From contig OZ020490.1 of NCBI GenBank assembly GCA_963971405.1, positions 3,596,001 through 3,660,000 of the forward strand: DNA of 64,000 nucleotides, in the 5' to 3' direction. The position numbers and the translations under genes were made by a program. Numbering within the stretch: position 1 is the stretch's first letter; every line of letters starts with the position of its first letter. Below, in pieces: positions 53,297 through 64,000 of the stretch. The notes under the pieces were generated by a model. That model saw nothing but the letters and a program-made list of their open reading frames with translations. It was not told the DNA's origin and did not search any database. This stretch comes from Psococerastis gibbosa (Eukaryota; Arthropoda; Insecta; Psocodea; Psocidae).

Positions 53297-53625
53297 TCCA
53301 AAGCATTTCAGCACCTCTGCTTTAAGCAACCCTGTCTCAGCCAGGCGGGGGGTGTGAGTCTGTTTCTTGACTTGAGGAACCCCAAGGGCAGACTACTTCA
53401 CCTCACGGAGAAAAGGTGAACCTCCTGATTATAGTGGATTCCGAACCACTTGGAAAACATAGCAAAGTCACACGATTAATTCGGAGGTGACCAGGACTTG
53501 GCACGCACTTAGACTGACTGGTCGTCTCAGCGCGTTATCATGTCCCACCATGTTCCCCTGCCAACGCTGTGCAGTTTAGGACCCGCTCTGTTCGGGTGTG
53601 TTCAACTTGGTATGACCGAAAATTC
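53297..53625 (-). repeat. R1 repeat
   Basis: Reverse copy from CCAAAGCATTTCAGCACCTC to GTTCAACTTGGTATGACCG. Confidence 0.7.
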
Positions 53626-54059
53626 AATTCTGTGGTCATATTCCGACCGAAATAATACCCTCAAACGTCATTCTAACTACGTCAGCCCACTTGAGTCTCA
53701 GCACGAAAGGTGAAAACACAGGTAGGTCACTGGTTTCCTTGAAACAGTTGCAGAAGAAGCAGCTACCAAACAAATAACTCATGTTGACCTTCGTCATATA
53801 ATAGTGTACATAGCTTTGCATCACCATTTAGGAAGTCCCACTTACGGTAGCGTCTTGTATTCTTTGGGATTTACAAGAACCCTAGCTGGGTCATGTATTT
53901 GGGTTTGGAAGGAACTGCACTGAACACCATCCTTACATCGTATTCTGCAATCTCCCTGGATGGCTGGAATATACAGACCTCAGGTGCCTCTATATTCTTC
54001 ACATTTCAAGTTGGCTTTGAAGTTGAAGCATATAAGGTCAAAACTTTGAAGCTCGAACA

Positions 54060-55640
54060 TCTATCTTGAGACTTCCTCGAAGTAGTAAAACGCGAACCTT
54101 CGAACCGAAAAACGCAAGACACCTCCAGGCGCGGGCCTTTGCATTGAACTTTGGCAACTCGGCACCATGGCAACATAGGAAGTTCGGCATGATGGACGAT
54201 GGGAAAATTTAGGACCAGCATGCATCTGGTGAACGGAACCCCCTCTGACAGAGTTCAGAACATAAAACAACCCTTGTGAGGATCGCCTCATGCTATCTTT
54301 TACAAAATCCAATCCTCTACTGGTATCGATCCTGCGTCTCACTTGAAACCCCACCAAACCAATAGCGCCTCCGACTGTTCCTCATAGCTTTGCACCATAG
54401 GACGACTTTTAACATAATTTTGGAACCGGCGCAGTTTCGAATGAATCTGGAGAATGGAACACCCTCTGATAGACTTCGGTATACCAGTATATAACAGCCC
54501 TCCCGATGACCACCTCATGCTATCTTTTACAAAATCCAATCCTCTACTAGTATCTATCCTGCGCCTCCCTTGAAAAACCACCAAACCAATAGAGCCCCCG
54601 GCCGTTCCTCATAACTTGGCATCATATGAAGTTCGGCTTGACGACCTTTGGGATAATATAGGACCAGCGCAGTTTCGCATGCGTCTGGAGAATGGAATAC
54701 CCTCTGACAGACTTCAGTATACAACCTTCAGTAACAAACCTCTCGAGGATCACTTCATGCTATCATTTACAAAATCCAATCCTCTACTAGTATCTATCCT
54801 GCGCCTCCCTTGAAAAACCACCAAACCAATAGAGCCCCCGGCCGTTCCTCATAACTTGGCATCATATGAAGTTCGGCTTGACGACCTTTGGGATAATATA
54901 GGACCAGCGCAGTTTCGCATGCGTCTGGAGAATGGAATACCCTCTGACAGACTTCAGTATACCACCTTCAGTAACAAACCTCTCGAGGATCACCTCATGC
55001 TATCATTTACAAAATCCAATCCTCTACTAGTATCTATCCTGCGCCTCCCTTGAAAAACCACCAAACCAATAGAGCCCCCGGCCGTTCCTCATAACTTGGC
55101 ATCATATTAAGTTCGGCTTGACGACCTTTGGGATAATATAGGACCAGCGCAGTTTCGCATGCGTCTGGAGAATGGAATACCCTCTGACAGACTTCAGTAT
55201 ACAACCTTCAGTAACAACCCTCTCGAGGATCACCTCATGCTATCATTTACAAAATCCAATCCTCTACTAGTATCTATCCTGCGCCTCCCTTGAAAAACCA
55301 CCAAACCAATAGAGCCCCCGGCCGTTCCTCATAACTTGGCATCATATTAAGTTCGGCTTGACGACCTTTGGGATAATATAGGACCAGCGCAGTTTCGCAT
55401 GCGTCTGGAGAATGGAATACCCTCTGACAGACTTCAGTATACAACCTTCAGTAAAAAACCTCTCGAGGATCACCTCATGCTATCATTTACAAAATCCAAT
55501 CCTCTACTAGTATCTATTCTGCGCCTCCCTTGAAAAACCACCAAGCCAATAGCGCCCCCGGCCGTTCCTCATAGCTTTGCATCATAGGAAGTTCGGCTTG
55601 ACGACCTTTAGGATAATATAGGACCAGCGCGGTGTCGTAT
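54060..55640. repeat. 240-bp satellite
   Basis: Five close units of exactly 240 bp start ATAACTTGGCATCATAT (or variants) at 54606, 54846, 55086, 55326 and 55566 (partial), after two more diverged units. Landmarks: GAAGTTCGGCTTGACGACCT, GGACCAGCGCAGTTTCGCAT, TTTACAAAATCCAATCCTCT. 240 is 80 codons; two units hold a 65-codon + strand ORF, two others lose its ATG through ATATGAAG to ATATTAAG. Confidence 0.95.
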
Positions 55641-55845
55641 GGAAGGAATGACCCCACCACCTCGCCACTTTCATTCTCTTCGGAGCACTTGCACTCTCAG
55701 TCTTCGACTTGCACGACTAGCGCCAACATAACACGTTACGTCATTGGTAAACATACGCAAGACTCGGGTAGCTTCCTCGCGAGTTCTGTGCTTCAAGTTG
55801 TGCTGAAATGTTCGGGTTCGCGAGTAAGCGATTTCGGTAAGTGAA

Positions 55846-56519
55846 GTTTTTGTAATTAATTTAGTTTTGGGGTATAATTTTGAGATTAATTATTTTAAAT
55901 TATAATATAAGGTGTTCTAGACCAGATGTCAGCAACTTTTTATATCGGTTGAGCCAAATTTCTGACAATATGTAAATTTTATGTCATAACCCCACTAGAC
56001 AAGCCAAAACAAATCAAAAAATGGATTGTTTCTGTTTTTGCTTTAAGCACTCAACCTAATTTTATAATTAATTTGACTTCGCATCTCCCCCGGTTACAAT
56101 CATTGCAGTTTAGAGGCTCAGCTTAAGGAACATACAATTAAAATTGCCAACCCTTGTTTACTTGAGAGCGAATCGACTATAACGCTACACGTTTTTGTTC
56201 AAAATTAAATTTGGCATAAAATTTCGATCATAGAGCCAAAAATAAGTAGTAGAAGTAGAAGAAATGCTTGTCTACGTTTTGATACATATTATATAGCCGG
56301 CACTAACACCGTTTGGCAGTTTCATGAGGCGTGAAAAAATGCTGGGTTTTCTTCAAAAACTGTTACCGAAATGTACGTATTATGTATGAAAATGTACAGG
56401 ATCATTTCTTCTACTTCTTCAACTCATTTATGGCTCTAGGATTGTTTCAAAGTCGCTGAGCTTCTGAGTAATGCCGTATGGTCTCAGAAGCGAAGACATG
56501 TGAAAATCCATAATCTATG
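55846..56519. other. No recognisable feature
   Basis: Low-GC sequence without exon or repeat signature that I can identify. Confidence 0.4.
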
Positions 56520-56795
56520 TACCTCTTCGTGGTTAATGGCAACTAAAAAAAGTAGGGGACCGAGTTTGAGCCGGTGTAAGCAAAAAGCACAGTCTTTTGA
56601 GGGCACTCTTTTGTCCTGGTGTTTGGAAACTGGCCATAAAGGTGGAGGAACTCAATGAAGAGTCAGCGGCATAAGAATGCAGAAGGCAACGGGAAACCAG
56701 TGCATTGCAGTTCCCTAGGATAGTTATCATGACTGCAAATGCCATGATGATCGCCAATCTTCGATATAAGAGGCAATAGAAGGAGAAGATTTTTA
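56520..56795 (+). mobile_element. LINE 3' untranslated remnant, family L3t
   Basis: GGACCGAGTTTGAGCCGGTG, GCAGAAGGCAACGGGAAACC and GATCGCCAATCTTCGATATA; reverse relative at 15,700. Confidence 0.6.
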
Positions 56796-57593
56796 GAGAT
56801 ATTTGGCTTTTTACAAAAAACGTCTAATTGACCCATAACGAAGAATTTTGATGCAAACAAAGGTCAGTCAGATTGTTTTTGATCCTAATTTATAAACATA
56901 ATCAGCCCACGGATCCTATTTTCTATCTTATTCAAATATATGGTTTTGTGGCCAGCAACATGCCCCCTATATAGTCTTCAGCCTTGTGCTCCCCACAGGG
57001 CCGCCGTTTTTACCTATGGGCATAGTTTGCACGTGTACACAGGCCCTCACAAAAAAAAACGGGCCCCCACAAAAATCGGCATATTTACTCAAATATATTT
57101 TGGAGTGCAATGAAATTGCAGCCAAAACGCTCAAATGATCTAGCGATCCATCTCGAGCACAGAAACATTTGGAAGCAAATTAACTTCACTGACGTAATAG
57201 AAGAGTTTGCCCCAAGAAAGGCTAGGAAAGTAAACTTGCAAGTTTTTCATTTGATGTACCTAGCAAATCTTGAAAATGCGTTCGTGCAATTTTTTGTTGT
57301 TCATTAGCTTAAGTCAAAACCGATATACCCCCCCCCCCCTTAAAATGTTTCACCCACAGACCCCACAAGCGTAAATCCGGTACGGGTCCAGTGGTCCCCC
57401 TACCAATAAAGAATTGGGGAAAGAATTTCCCTTTTTGTCGATTTTTCATTTCATTGTTCTGTTCCCCACCCACAAGACTAAGCTCACATCAACCGGTACA
57501 TTTATTACGTAAGTCGATGATTTTACCTGTGTATTCCCGTTTTACCACAGGATAGTGAGCACATGGGCCTGTACCGTATATTATTGCTTTCCA

Positions 57594-58398
57594 ATTTATA
57601 CGTAGTATAAGGAAAGCTTTGTGATGGCCGAAATTTTCGATTCCGGCATTTCAACGGATTTACACGTTTTGAGGGCCCAGGAACTGTCTGTCTGTCTGTT
57701 CATCGATTTCCGGGCAAACTACTCGGTCGATTAAAATGAAATTTGGCATGTAGGTTTATAAAAATCATACCTTCAGAAATTTTTTTTTATTTTGGGCTCA
57801 CTCAATCTGGGACGGTTTTATTCTCAAAAAAATCCAAAAAACGCCTAAAAAAAATTATTTCTCAAAAACGGCTCCAACGATTTCTTTTAAATTCACATAT
57901 ATTGTAGTCGTTATTAATGTTGACAAAATGCGAGGGGTCGCTTGCCCCTTTATAGTTTGCTTCTGGGGGTAAAAAAAATAAAAATAGCTAAATTTTAATG
58001 AAAAATGACTAAAAAATAATTTTTCTGCGAAACCTTTCCATCGATGATATCTACCTTCAGGCATGTTTTAGGTGTTAAATTGAGTAACGAAACCGGACAG
58101 ATTGCTTTCCCAAAAAACTATTTGGTTTTGTGCAAAAAAAATGTTTTTGAAAAAATGATAGATAATTCACGGTCAAATGCATTACGTGCTCTGCCATTCT
58201 TGCTGTGTGGTAATTTGTTGGTCTGACCTATCTAGAATTTACCTCACCTCCAGTGACGTCAGGTGGACAACCCCCCCCCCCCCCCCCCCCGAGATATCGG
58301 AAATTTAACTATAGGAAAATTATTTACCATGAAATTACTTATTTTCTCTAGCTACTACTTCATAAATTGGAAAGCATGTTCGAGTAAACTCGGACCGT
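57594..58398 (+). mobile_element. T1 element
   Basis: TTGCTTTCCAATTTATACGT to GTTCGAGTAAACTCGGACCG; lacks the long CTGT run. Confidence 0.85.
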
Positions 58399-58479
58399 TA
58401 TTTATACTTATACACTTTTAATAGACATAAATTTTTCAATGCGCCATCGTGTTTGTGTTTTTTGTGTTTTGCTAGTTTT

Positions 58480-58820
58480 CAGTATTTCTGTTTTAAGCAA
58501 CCCTGCTGTCAGCCTGGCGGGGGGAGTGAGTCCGTTTATTAACTTGAAGAACCCTAAGGGCAGCTCTTTCACCTTGGGGAGAAGGGGAGTTGACTGACAG
58601 GGTGGACCTCCTGATTATAGTGGATTCCGAACCACTTGGGGAACATGGTAGGCCTATAGTCACACGATTAATTCGGACCAGGACCCGACTTTGACTGTCT
58701 GGTTGTCTCAGCGTGTTATCATGACCCACCATGTCCCCCTGCCAACGCTGTATACACTATCATGTTTGCTGCAGTTTTGAACAGACTCTGGTAGATTCAA
58801 CTTGGTATAGTCGTTGTCTC
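58480..58820 (-). repeat. R1 repeat
   Basis: Reverse copy; AGTATTTCTGTTTTAAGCAA to CTTGGTATAGTCGTTG. Confidence 0.7.
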
Positions 58821-59124
58821 AAAATGGCATCTGACTCATTAGGCTATACTGAAAGTTTTGAAAGCAAATCAATGTTGAACCTGTTCCTAATTTAAACTTC
58901 GTAATCGCAGTATACTTTCTATTGTTCTTACAATTGAAACCGACTAGATCCCATGTCCAAAGGCGATCTTCACAGTTTAATGTACTATATCTTCCAAGAA
59001 TGGTTCCTATACTGAAATATGATTGATGGTGTCTGGTCCATTTGAAATGAAAATGAAACAAAATGAAAAGGAACGGAAATTCGATGTCGATGTAGGCCCT
59101 AGAAGTTGTTGTTCCTTAATTGTT

Positions 59125-59480
59125 TTCCAACATGCTCTCAGCATTTCTGCTTTAAGCAACGCTGTCAACCTGGCGGGGGGAGTGAGTCGTTTTATTAACT
59201 TGAGGCACCGTAAGGGCAGACTCCTTTACCTCGGGGGGAAAGGGGAGTTGACTGACAGGGTAGACCTCCTGATTATAGTGGATTCCGAGCCACTTGGGGA
59301 TCATAGTAAAGTCACACGATTAATTCGGAGGCAACCAGGACTCGAGACGCACTCAGACTGACTGGTATAGTCTCAGCGCGTTATCATGTCCCACCATGTT
59401 CTCCGGCTATGCACGCTACCGAGTTCATGTTAGGAACAGGCTCTGTTCTGGTGGATTGAACTTGTTATAGCCGTTGGCGG
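59125..59480 (-). repeat. R1 repeat
   Basis: Reverse copy; CTCAGCATTTCTGCTTTAAG to CTTGTTATAGCCGTTGGC, 300 bp from the previous one. Confidence 0.7.
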
Positions 59481-59790
59481 GCCCAAAAATGAAAACAGAA
59501 ACGGATAAGCGACTCTCGGACGCTCTAAAACTTCGCTGAATAAAATAGGTATAGGAATGATAAATAATAAAACAAATCGCCAATAGACTTTCCATTAAGT
59601 AGGTACTCTTAAAATTAAGCCCAACAAGATCCCATGACTAAAGGTGATCTTCACAGTTTAATGATCTTCCACGAAGTTGCAATGTAGTATACAGTTTTGT
59701 AGTTACCATGATTGATGAGGTTTCTTAGATATAACGTTCAGTGAATTCGTCCTCGCCTAACTAAAATGATACTCAAAAGGATTTATAAGC

Positions 59791-60290
59791 CCTAATTCAT
59801 GGTCGCTTACGGGCCAAGCCAGTAGGACGAGCTGTGATGACCCATTGAATGGATTCGGGCGTTCTTCTACTTTTTTATTTTTTATTTTTTATTTTTTAAT
59901 ATAAATTGGGGTACAGGTGTTACCTGTGTGCACTTAAGCCTATTGGCCTATTGTGCCCCCTACAACAAAGTATCTACATCACTTCTACATCACTTTCTCG
60001 AGGCCTATCTCCCTCACGAGAGCCAGGATCTTGAGGGGATTCAGAAGTGGTAGGTCTTTTACATGTAACTGCAAGCTTTCCGAGCATGCTGCTCTTCTTC
60101 GTGCGATTGCATCGCATCGCATCGCAGGTCCTCCGCACCTTCATTGCAGAATCTGAAAGACTATAGTTGTCTCCCTAAGAGACTCTAGATATTTAATCCC
60201 AGGACCAAAGCCCTAATTCATGGTCGCTTACGGGCCAAGCTGTGATGACCCATTGAACGGATTCGGGCGTTCTTCTACTTGAGTCTCAGT
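59791..60290. repeat. Direct repeat pair of about 75 bp, 420 bp apart
   Basis: CCCTAATTCATGGTCGCTTA and GATTCGGGCGTTCTTCTACT occur at 59,791-59,870 and 60,210-60,285. The second lacks 12 bp (CAGTAGGACGAG). The stretch between starts with TTTTTATTTT repeats. Confidence 0.8.
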
Positions 60291-60654
60291 CTATAATTGG
60301 CTTTGCAGAAAATCTATCCATCGCAAGTATTATTAAGTAAGTATTTATCAATCAAAAAACGCAATACAATTATTAATAAATATCCAAGGGCCACACTAAG
60401 TGCACCCTGTGAAGGGCACTTGCGTCGTGGCCCTTATAACTATTACAAAACATAAACATTACATATTACATTACATAATAATAATTATAAATAATGGTCT
60501 AAAACACTTACATATCTTAGAATATTTCAACTATTTATTGATATTTATGTTATATTATTTTATTTTTACATTATCGCTTATCAAAATATCTTTAATATAA
60601 GTTCAGTAAAAGGCATATTATAAATTATTTTTTTTGCGATTGTTCTAAATTTAA

Positions 60655-61500
60655 AGAACCGGTCCGAGTTCACTCGAACATGCTTTCCAATTTATCAAAA
60701 TTATTAGATAGAGAAAATTAGTAATTTTATGGCAAATATTTTTCCTATGGTTAAATTTCCGATATCTCGGGGGGGGGGGGGGGCGGTTGTCCACCTGACG
60801 TCACTGGAAGTGAGGTAAATTCTCGATAGGTCAAACAAACACATTAATTACCACACAGCAATAATGGCAGGGCATGCAATGCATTTGAGCGCGAATTTTC
60901 TATCATTTTTTTCAAAAAATAATTTTTTGGGCAAAACCAAATATTTTTTTGGGAAAGCAACCTATCCGGTTTCGTTACTCAATTTAACACCTAAAACATG
61001 CTTGAAGGTAGAAATCATCGATAGAGAGGTTTCGCATTTTTTAGTCATTTTTTCATTAAAATTAAGTTATTTTTATTTTTTTACCCCCAGAAGCAAACTA
61101 TCAAGGGGCAAGCGACCCCCCGCATTTTGTCAACATTAATAACGACTACAATATACGAGAATTTAAAAGAAATCGTTGGAGCCGTTTTTGAGAAATAATT
61201 TTTTTAGACGTTTTTTTGGAGTTTTTTGAAAATAAAACCCCCCCAAATTGAGTTAGCCCAAAAAAAAAAATGGTCCCGAGGTATGATTTTTGTGAACCTA
61301 CCTGCCAAATTTCACTCAAATCCACTGAGTAGTTTGCCCGGAAATCGACGAACAGACAGACAGACCGACAGACAGACATTTTGTAAAAACCACTTTTTTG
61401 GGTTCCTGGGACCTCAAAACGTGTAAATCCGTTGAAATCTCGGAATCGAAAATTTCGACCATCACAAAGCTTTCCTTATACTACGTATAAATTGGAAAGC
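60655..61500 (-). mobile_element. T1 element
   Basis: Full copy: GAACCGGTCCGAGTTCACTC to AAATTGGAAAGC, with G-run, C-run and CAGA repeats in the usual order. Confidence 0.85.
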
Positions 61501-61914
61501 AAAAAAAACTGTCAGTATAATACCGTAATTTAATTTCCTTAGGCGCATTCCCCATTTATCTCTGTCCTGGGCGGTTTTCTAGAGCAGGTTCCAAAAGATT
61601 CAAAAATAGTGAAGTTCAGTTAGACTGCTGAAACTTTCTTTTATAAAAAAACCTATTCGTCAAATATTTTATAAAATATGTTATAAAATATGTTTTATAA
61701 AATGTTTTACAGTGTAATACGGGCCTTACTGTATTTTACTTCAAAATTCCAATTTCTCAGCTTATTTATTTTCATATTTCTTACTTTGGCCCGTGGACCA
61801 CTATAGATATACTGTTTGTCCGTGGACCACCGGTTGGAAACCCGTGCTCTAGACTAGGTTCTGCAGAAAGAAATGCGTCTGATTCTCATTGGCGATTATT
61901 ATATTGGGGGGGGG

Positions 61915-62420
61915 GGGGCGAGTACGAACGGACGGACTGACATTTCGAAAAAACCACTTTTTGCAGTTCCTGTGAACTCAAAACATGTAAATCTATTGTA
62001 TTCTCGAAAACAAAAATTACGACCACAAAGCTGCCGCGTTCCGGGAGTAGTCATGGAATTCCGAAGGAAATGTAATGAACGAAATGAATGTAACGAGCAC
62101 TTGAATATTGTATATTTAGGGCACAAGTTAAACATGGCATTTGAAATTTCGGAACATTCCGGGACTAAATTTACAATGCGCCCAGGGACCATAGCAGCTC
62201 TGTTCAACCAACACAAAGGCCAAAGCTTTCCTTAAGCGGGGATTCCATATACGTCAATCGTCAGTGAAAAATTGAAAAATGACGTTTTAGCAGACATTAA
62301 AGACATACTAAAAATTCTGCTACCACGTCAATTTACGTCATTTTGACGTCATTTTTCAATTTTTCATTGACGATTGACGTATATGGAATACCCGCCTTAT
62401 ACTAACGCATAAAGAGCATT
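61915..62420 (-). mobile_element. T1 end interrupted by two insertions
   Basis: T1 right-end sequence (CATTTCGAAAAAACCACTTT, CACAAAGCT) is broken at 62,034; it resumes as CAAAGCTTTCC at 62,219, is broken again by the MITE at 62,235, and resumes as TTATACTAACGCATAAA. The first insert (about 180 bp) is flanked by CAAAGCT. Confidence 0.65.
62235..62396. mobile_element. Foldback MITE with TTA duplication
   Basis: Arms TTCCATATACGTCAATCGTC and the inverse, with TTA at 62232-62234 and 62397-62399. 162 bp, nearly all arm. Confidence 0.8.
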
Positions 62421-64000
62421 ATTGTAACCCCCCCTAAATATATACATCAAAAACCTATAACCGCCAACATTAATAGTCAATGACCACAAACGAGTATTTT
62501 AACGGAAACCATAGAGGAACTGTAGCAATATAATCGGAAGAAGTGTTAAATTGGTTTATACTAATTAGTGCCGAGAAAGGAACAATCAGACTGTTATAGT
62601 ATATGCATATATGTGTAAGTGACAAAAAGAAAGTAGACTTTGTCAGTACTGGAGACGTAGGAATACACCTGAAACGGAAATAATGACTTATTTGTTGTAT
62701 TTATGTAAAATTAGGTGGCCTGTTGCGTAAGGATTGATTGAAGGTGAAGTATGGTACCAATATAGGAGAAAACTTGTAGGTGCGGCTTGGTACATACTGT
62801 ATATATAGATAACTATAAGATCCTAATAAAGACAACACAACTAGTCGTTGTTACTTTACCATTTTCGTTTGGCCTTTAAATGCAGTCTTTGGAGTGTTGA
62901 TGAGGCAATAGACTAATTGACAATTTTGAAAACCTATTTTAAAGCATTATTAAATTTATAACAATGCCTTAACATTATTAAGCAATTATATTCTTTTAAA
63001 ACGCTATTTAGTATGGGGGGGGGGGAGGAGTTTCCCATCTTCCTTAGTTTGCTGATTACGGGTCACCTGGGATTGGAATGTGACGTCATTTGTGATGCCA
63101 CGGGGGCGGCTAGTGGTCCACCACATCATGGCGACGATTTGGAATGTGACGTCATTTTCATGATACCCATGCATGTTAGTGTTTTGCCTTTTGAAATCCA
63201 GATGAAAAATGTAAATACAATAGTTGACTTACCTATAAAAACTATAAAAAAAAATGCCCTAGTACCATGTTGCGAGTTGATGGAATTGGTAACCTGAAAA
63301 AGGTTCGAATTGCCCGAAGAACTTTGCCATTCATTGAAATAAATAAGGTTTTCAGGTTTTCCTTATAAACATTGAAATGTACTTACACTTACAGGTAGAA
63401 TTTTGAAATTTGAATTAATATGTCTACATCAAAGGGAGAAAAAAATTGAAAACTCACCAAAAATATAGGCGAGGATTAATATTTATCAATTTGAATTTCC
63501 CGCGCATTTCGAACTCATTTTTTTTAAAACTATTAAATAAACCCGGTATTATGTTAATCCCAAATCACCATAATAGGACGGCTGGAATACAGTGGGTGTC
63601 ACCAGTGAGTTAGGAATTCCAAAAAGTGACTCAACCCCGAGTTCTCAGGAAACCGTATGACGCAAGCAGGCGGCCAAATTTATTTCTTGAAGCTGTTATT
63701 CTAGGTATTCCAAGCTTAAAAACCAACTGTGACGTCATTTATCGTCATGATCTCATGCTAGTTGCAATTATTAATGACGGATTGCCCAGTGTATGACAAT
63801 TTATGACAATAGTTTTTCTAACATAGGTATGGACCACCTGGGTTTTTTGAGTCATCAGTCACGAGGCAATTGAAAGTCGTCGACAAGGGTTGGGGGTAAT
63901 TGAAGCCGTGCCCCATTACGATAAAAATTCAAGCCTGCTTTTCTGAAAAACATTACCTAGAATTAGAAATGCTTAAAAAACTAAGCTATGTTATGCCTAT
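62421..64000. other. No recognisable gene or repeat
   Basis: The frame at 63,013-63,297 is open but lacks splice signals or a family motif. GGAATGTGACGTCATTTGTG and GGAATGTGACGTCATTTTCA repeat 60-70 bp apart near 63,075-63,155, and TGACGTCATTTATCGTCATG occurs near 63,730. These are CRE-like palindromes but may belong to a repeat. Confidence 0.4.

Noticed and set aside
53636-53827. 63-codon - strand ORF next to an R1 repeat
   Set aside because: No splice sites that give a sensible exon and no motif; Cys/Phe-rich content fits chance AT-rich sequence.
55632-55844. 70-codon ORF after the 240-bp satellite
   Set aside because: Its start lies at the satellite border and the residue content (Ser/Thr-rich) looks unspecific. 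The GTAAGT near its end is noted, but one donor is too little for a gene call.
63013-63297. 94-codon ORF on the + strand
   Set aside because: Starts in a poly-G tract and contains the repeated TGACGTCAT word; no family motif.

Overview
The window is nuclear DNA of an invertebrate animal: genes are split by GT-AG introns, the two recognisable protein families are metazoan, and most of the rest is interspersed repeats (LINE 3' tails, SINEs, MITEs, satellites, microsatellites, poly-C/poly-G tracts). I cannot name the phylum. Arthropod or another spiralian/invertebrate would fit, but this is inference.

Layout. (1) 1,469-4,459, + strand: the last five coding exons of a sodium-coupled solute transporter (SLC5, monocarboxylate/multivitamin-transporter branch); its 5' exons lie before the window. 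(2) 4,460-7,425: repeats, including nested MITEs. (3) 7,426-18,621, + strand: a complete second SLC5 gene, 12 coding exons, 586 codons plus stop, all phases consistent. Its last exons match gene 1 in length and splice phase, so the two are a tandem duplicate pair. (4) 18,622-19,829: a repeat-filled gap between convergent genes. (5) 19,830-29,698, - strand: six exons of a single-domain phospholipase-B1-like GDSL lipase (386 residues visible, N-terminal exon not found), with large transposon-laden introns. (6) About 29.8-64 kb: no gene recognised with confidence, only LINE reverse-transcriptase fragments, SINEs, MITE families, a 252-bp array built from a SINE nested in a MITE, a 240-bp satellite and a few orphan exon-like pieces.

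Function. The transporters would bring small carboxylates or vitamins across the plasma membrane using Na+, and the lipase would be a secreted or membrane-tethered digestive-type enzyme. Nothing visible ties them into one pathway. I found no prokaryote-like system, CRISPR array or operon. The most unusual content is the repeat biology: nested insertions with readable target-site duplications, a foldback element with 13-14 bp duplications, and arrays whose origin can be traced inside the window.
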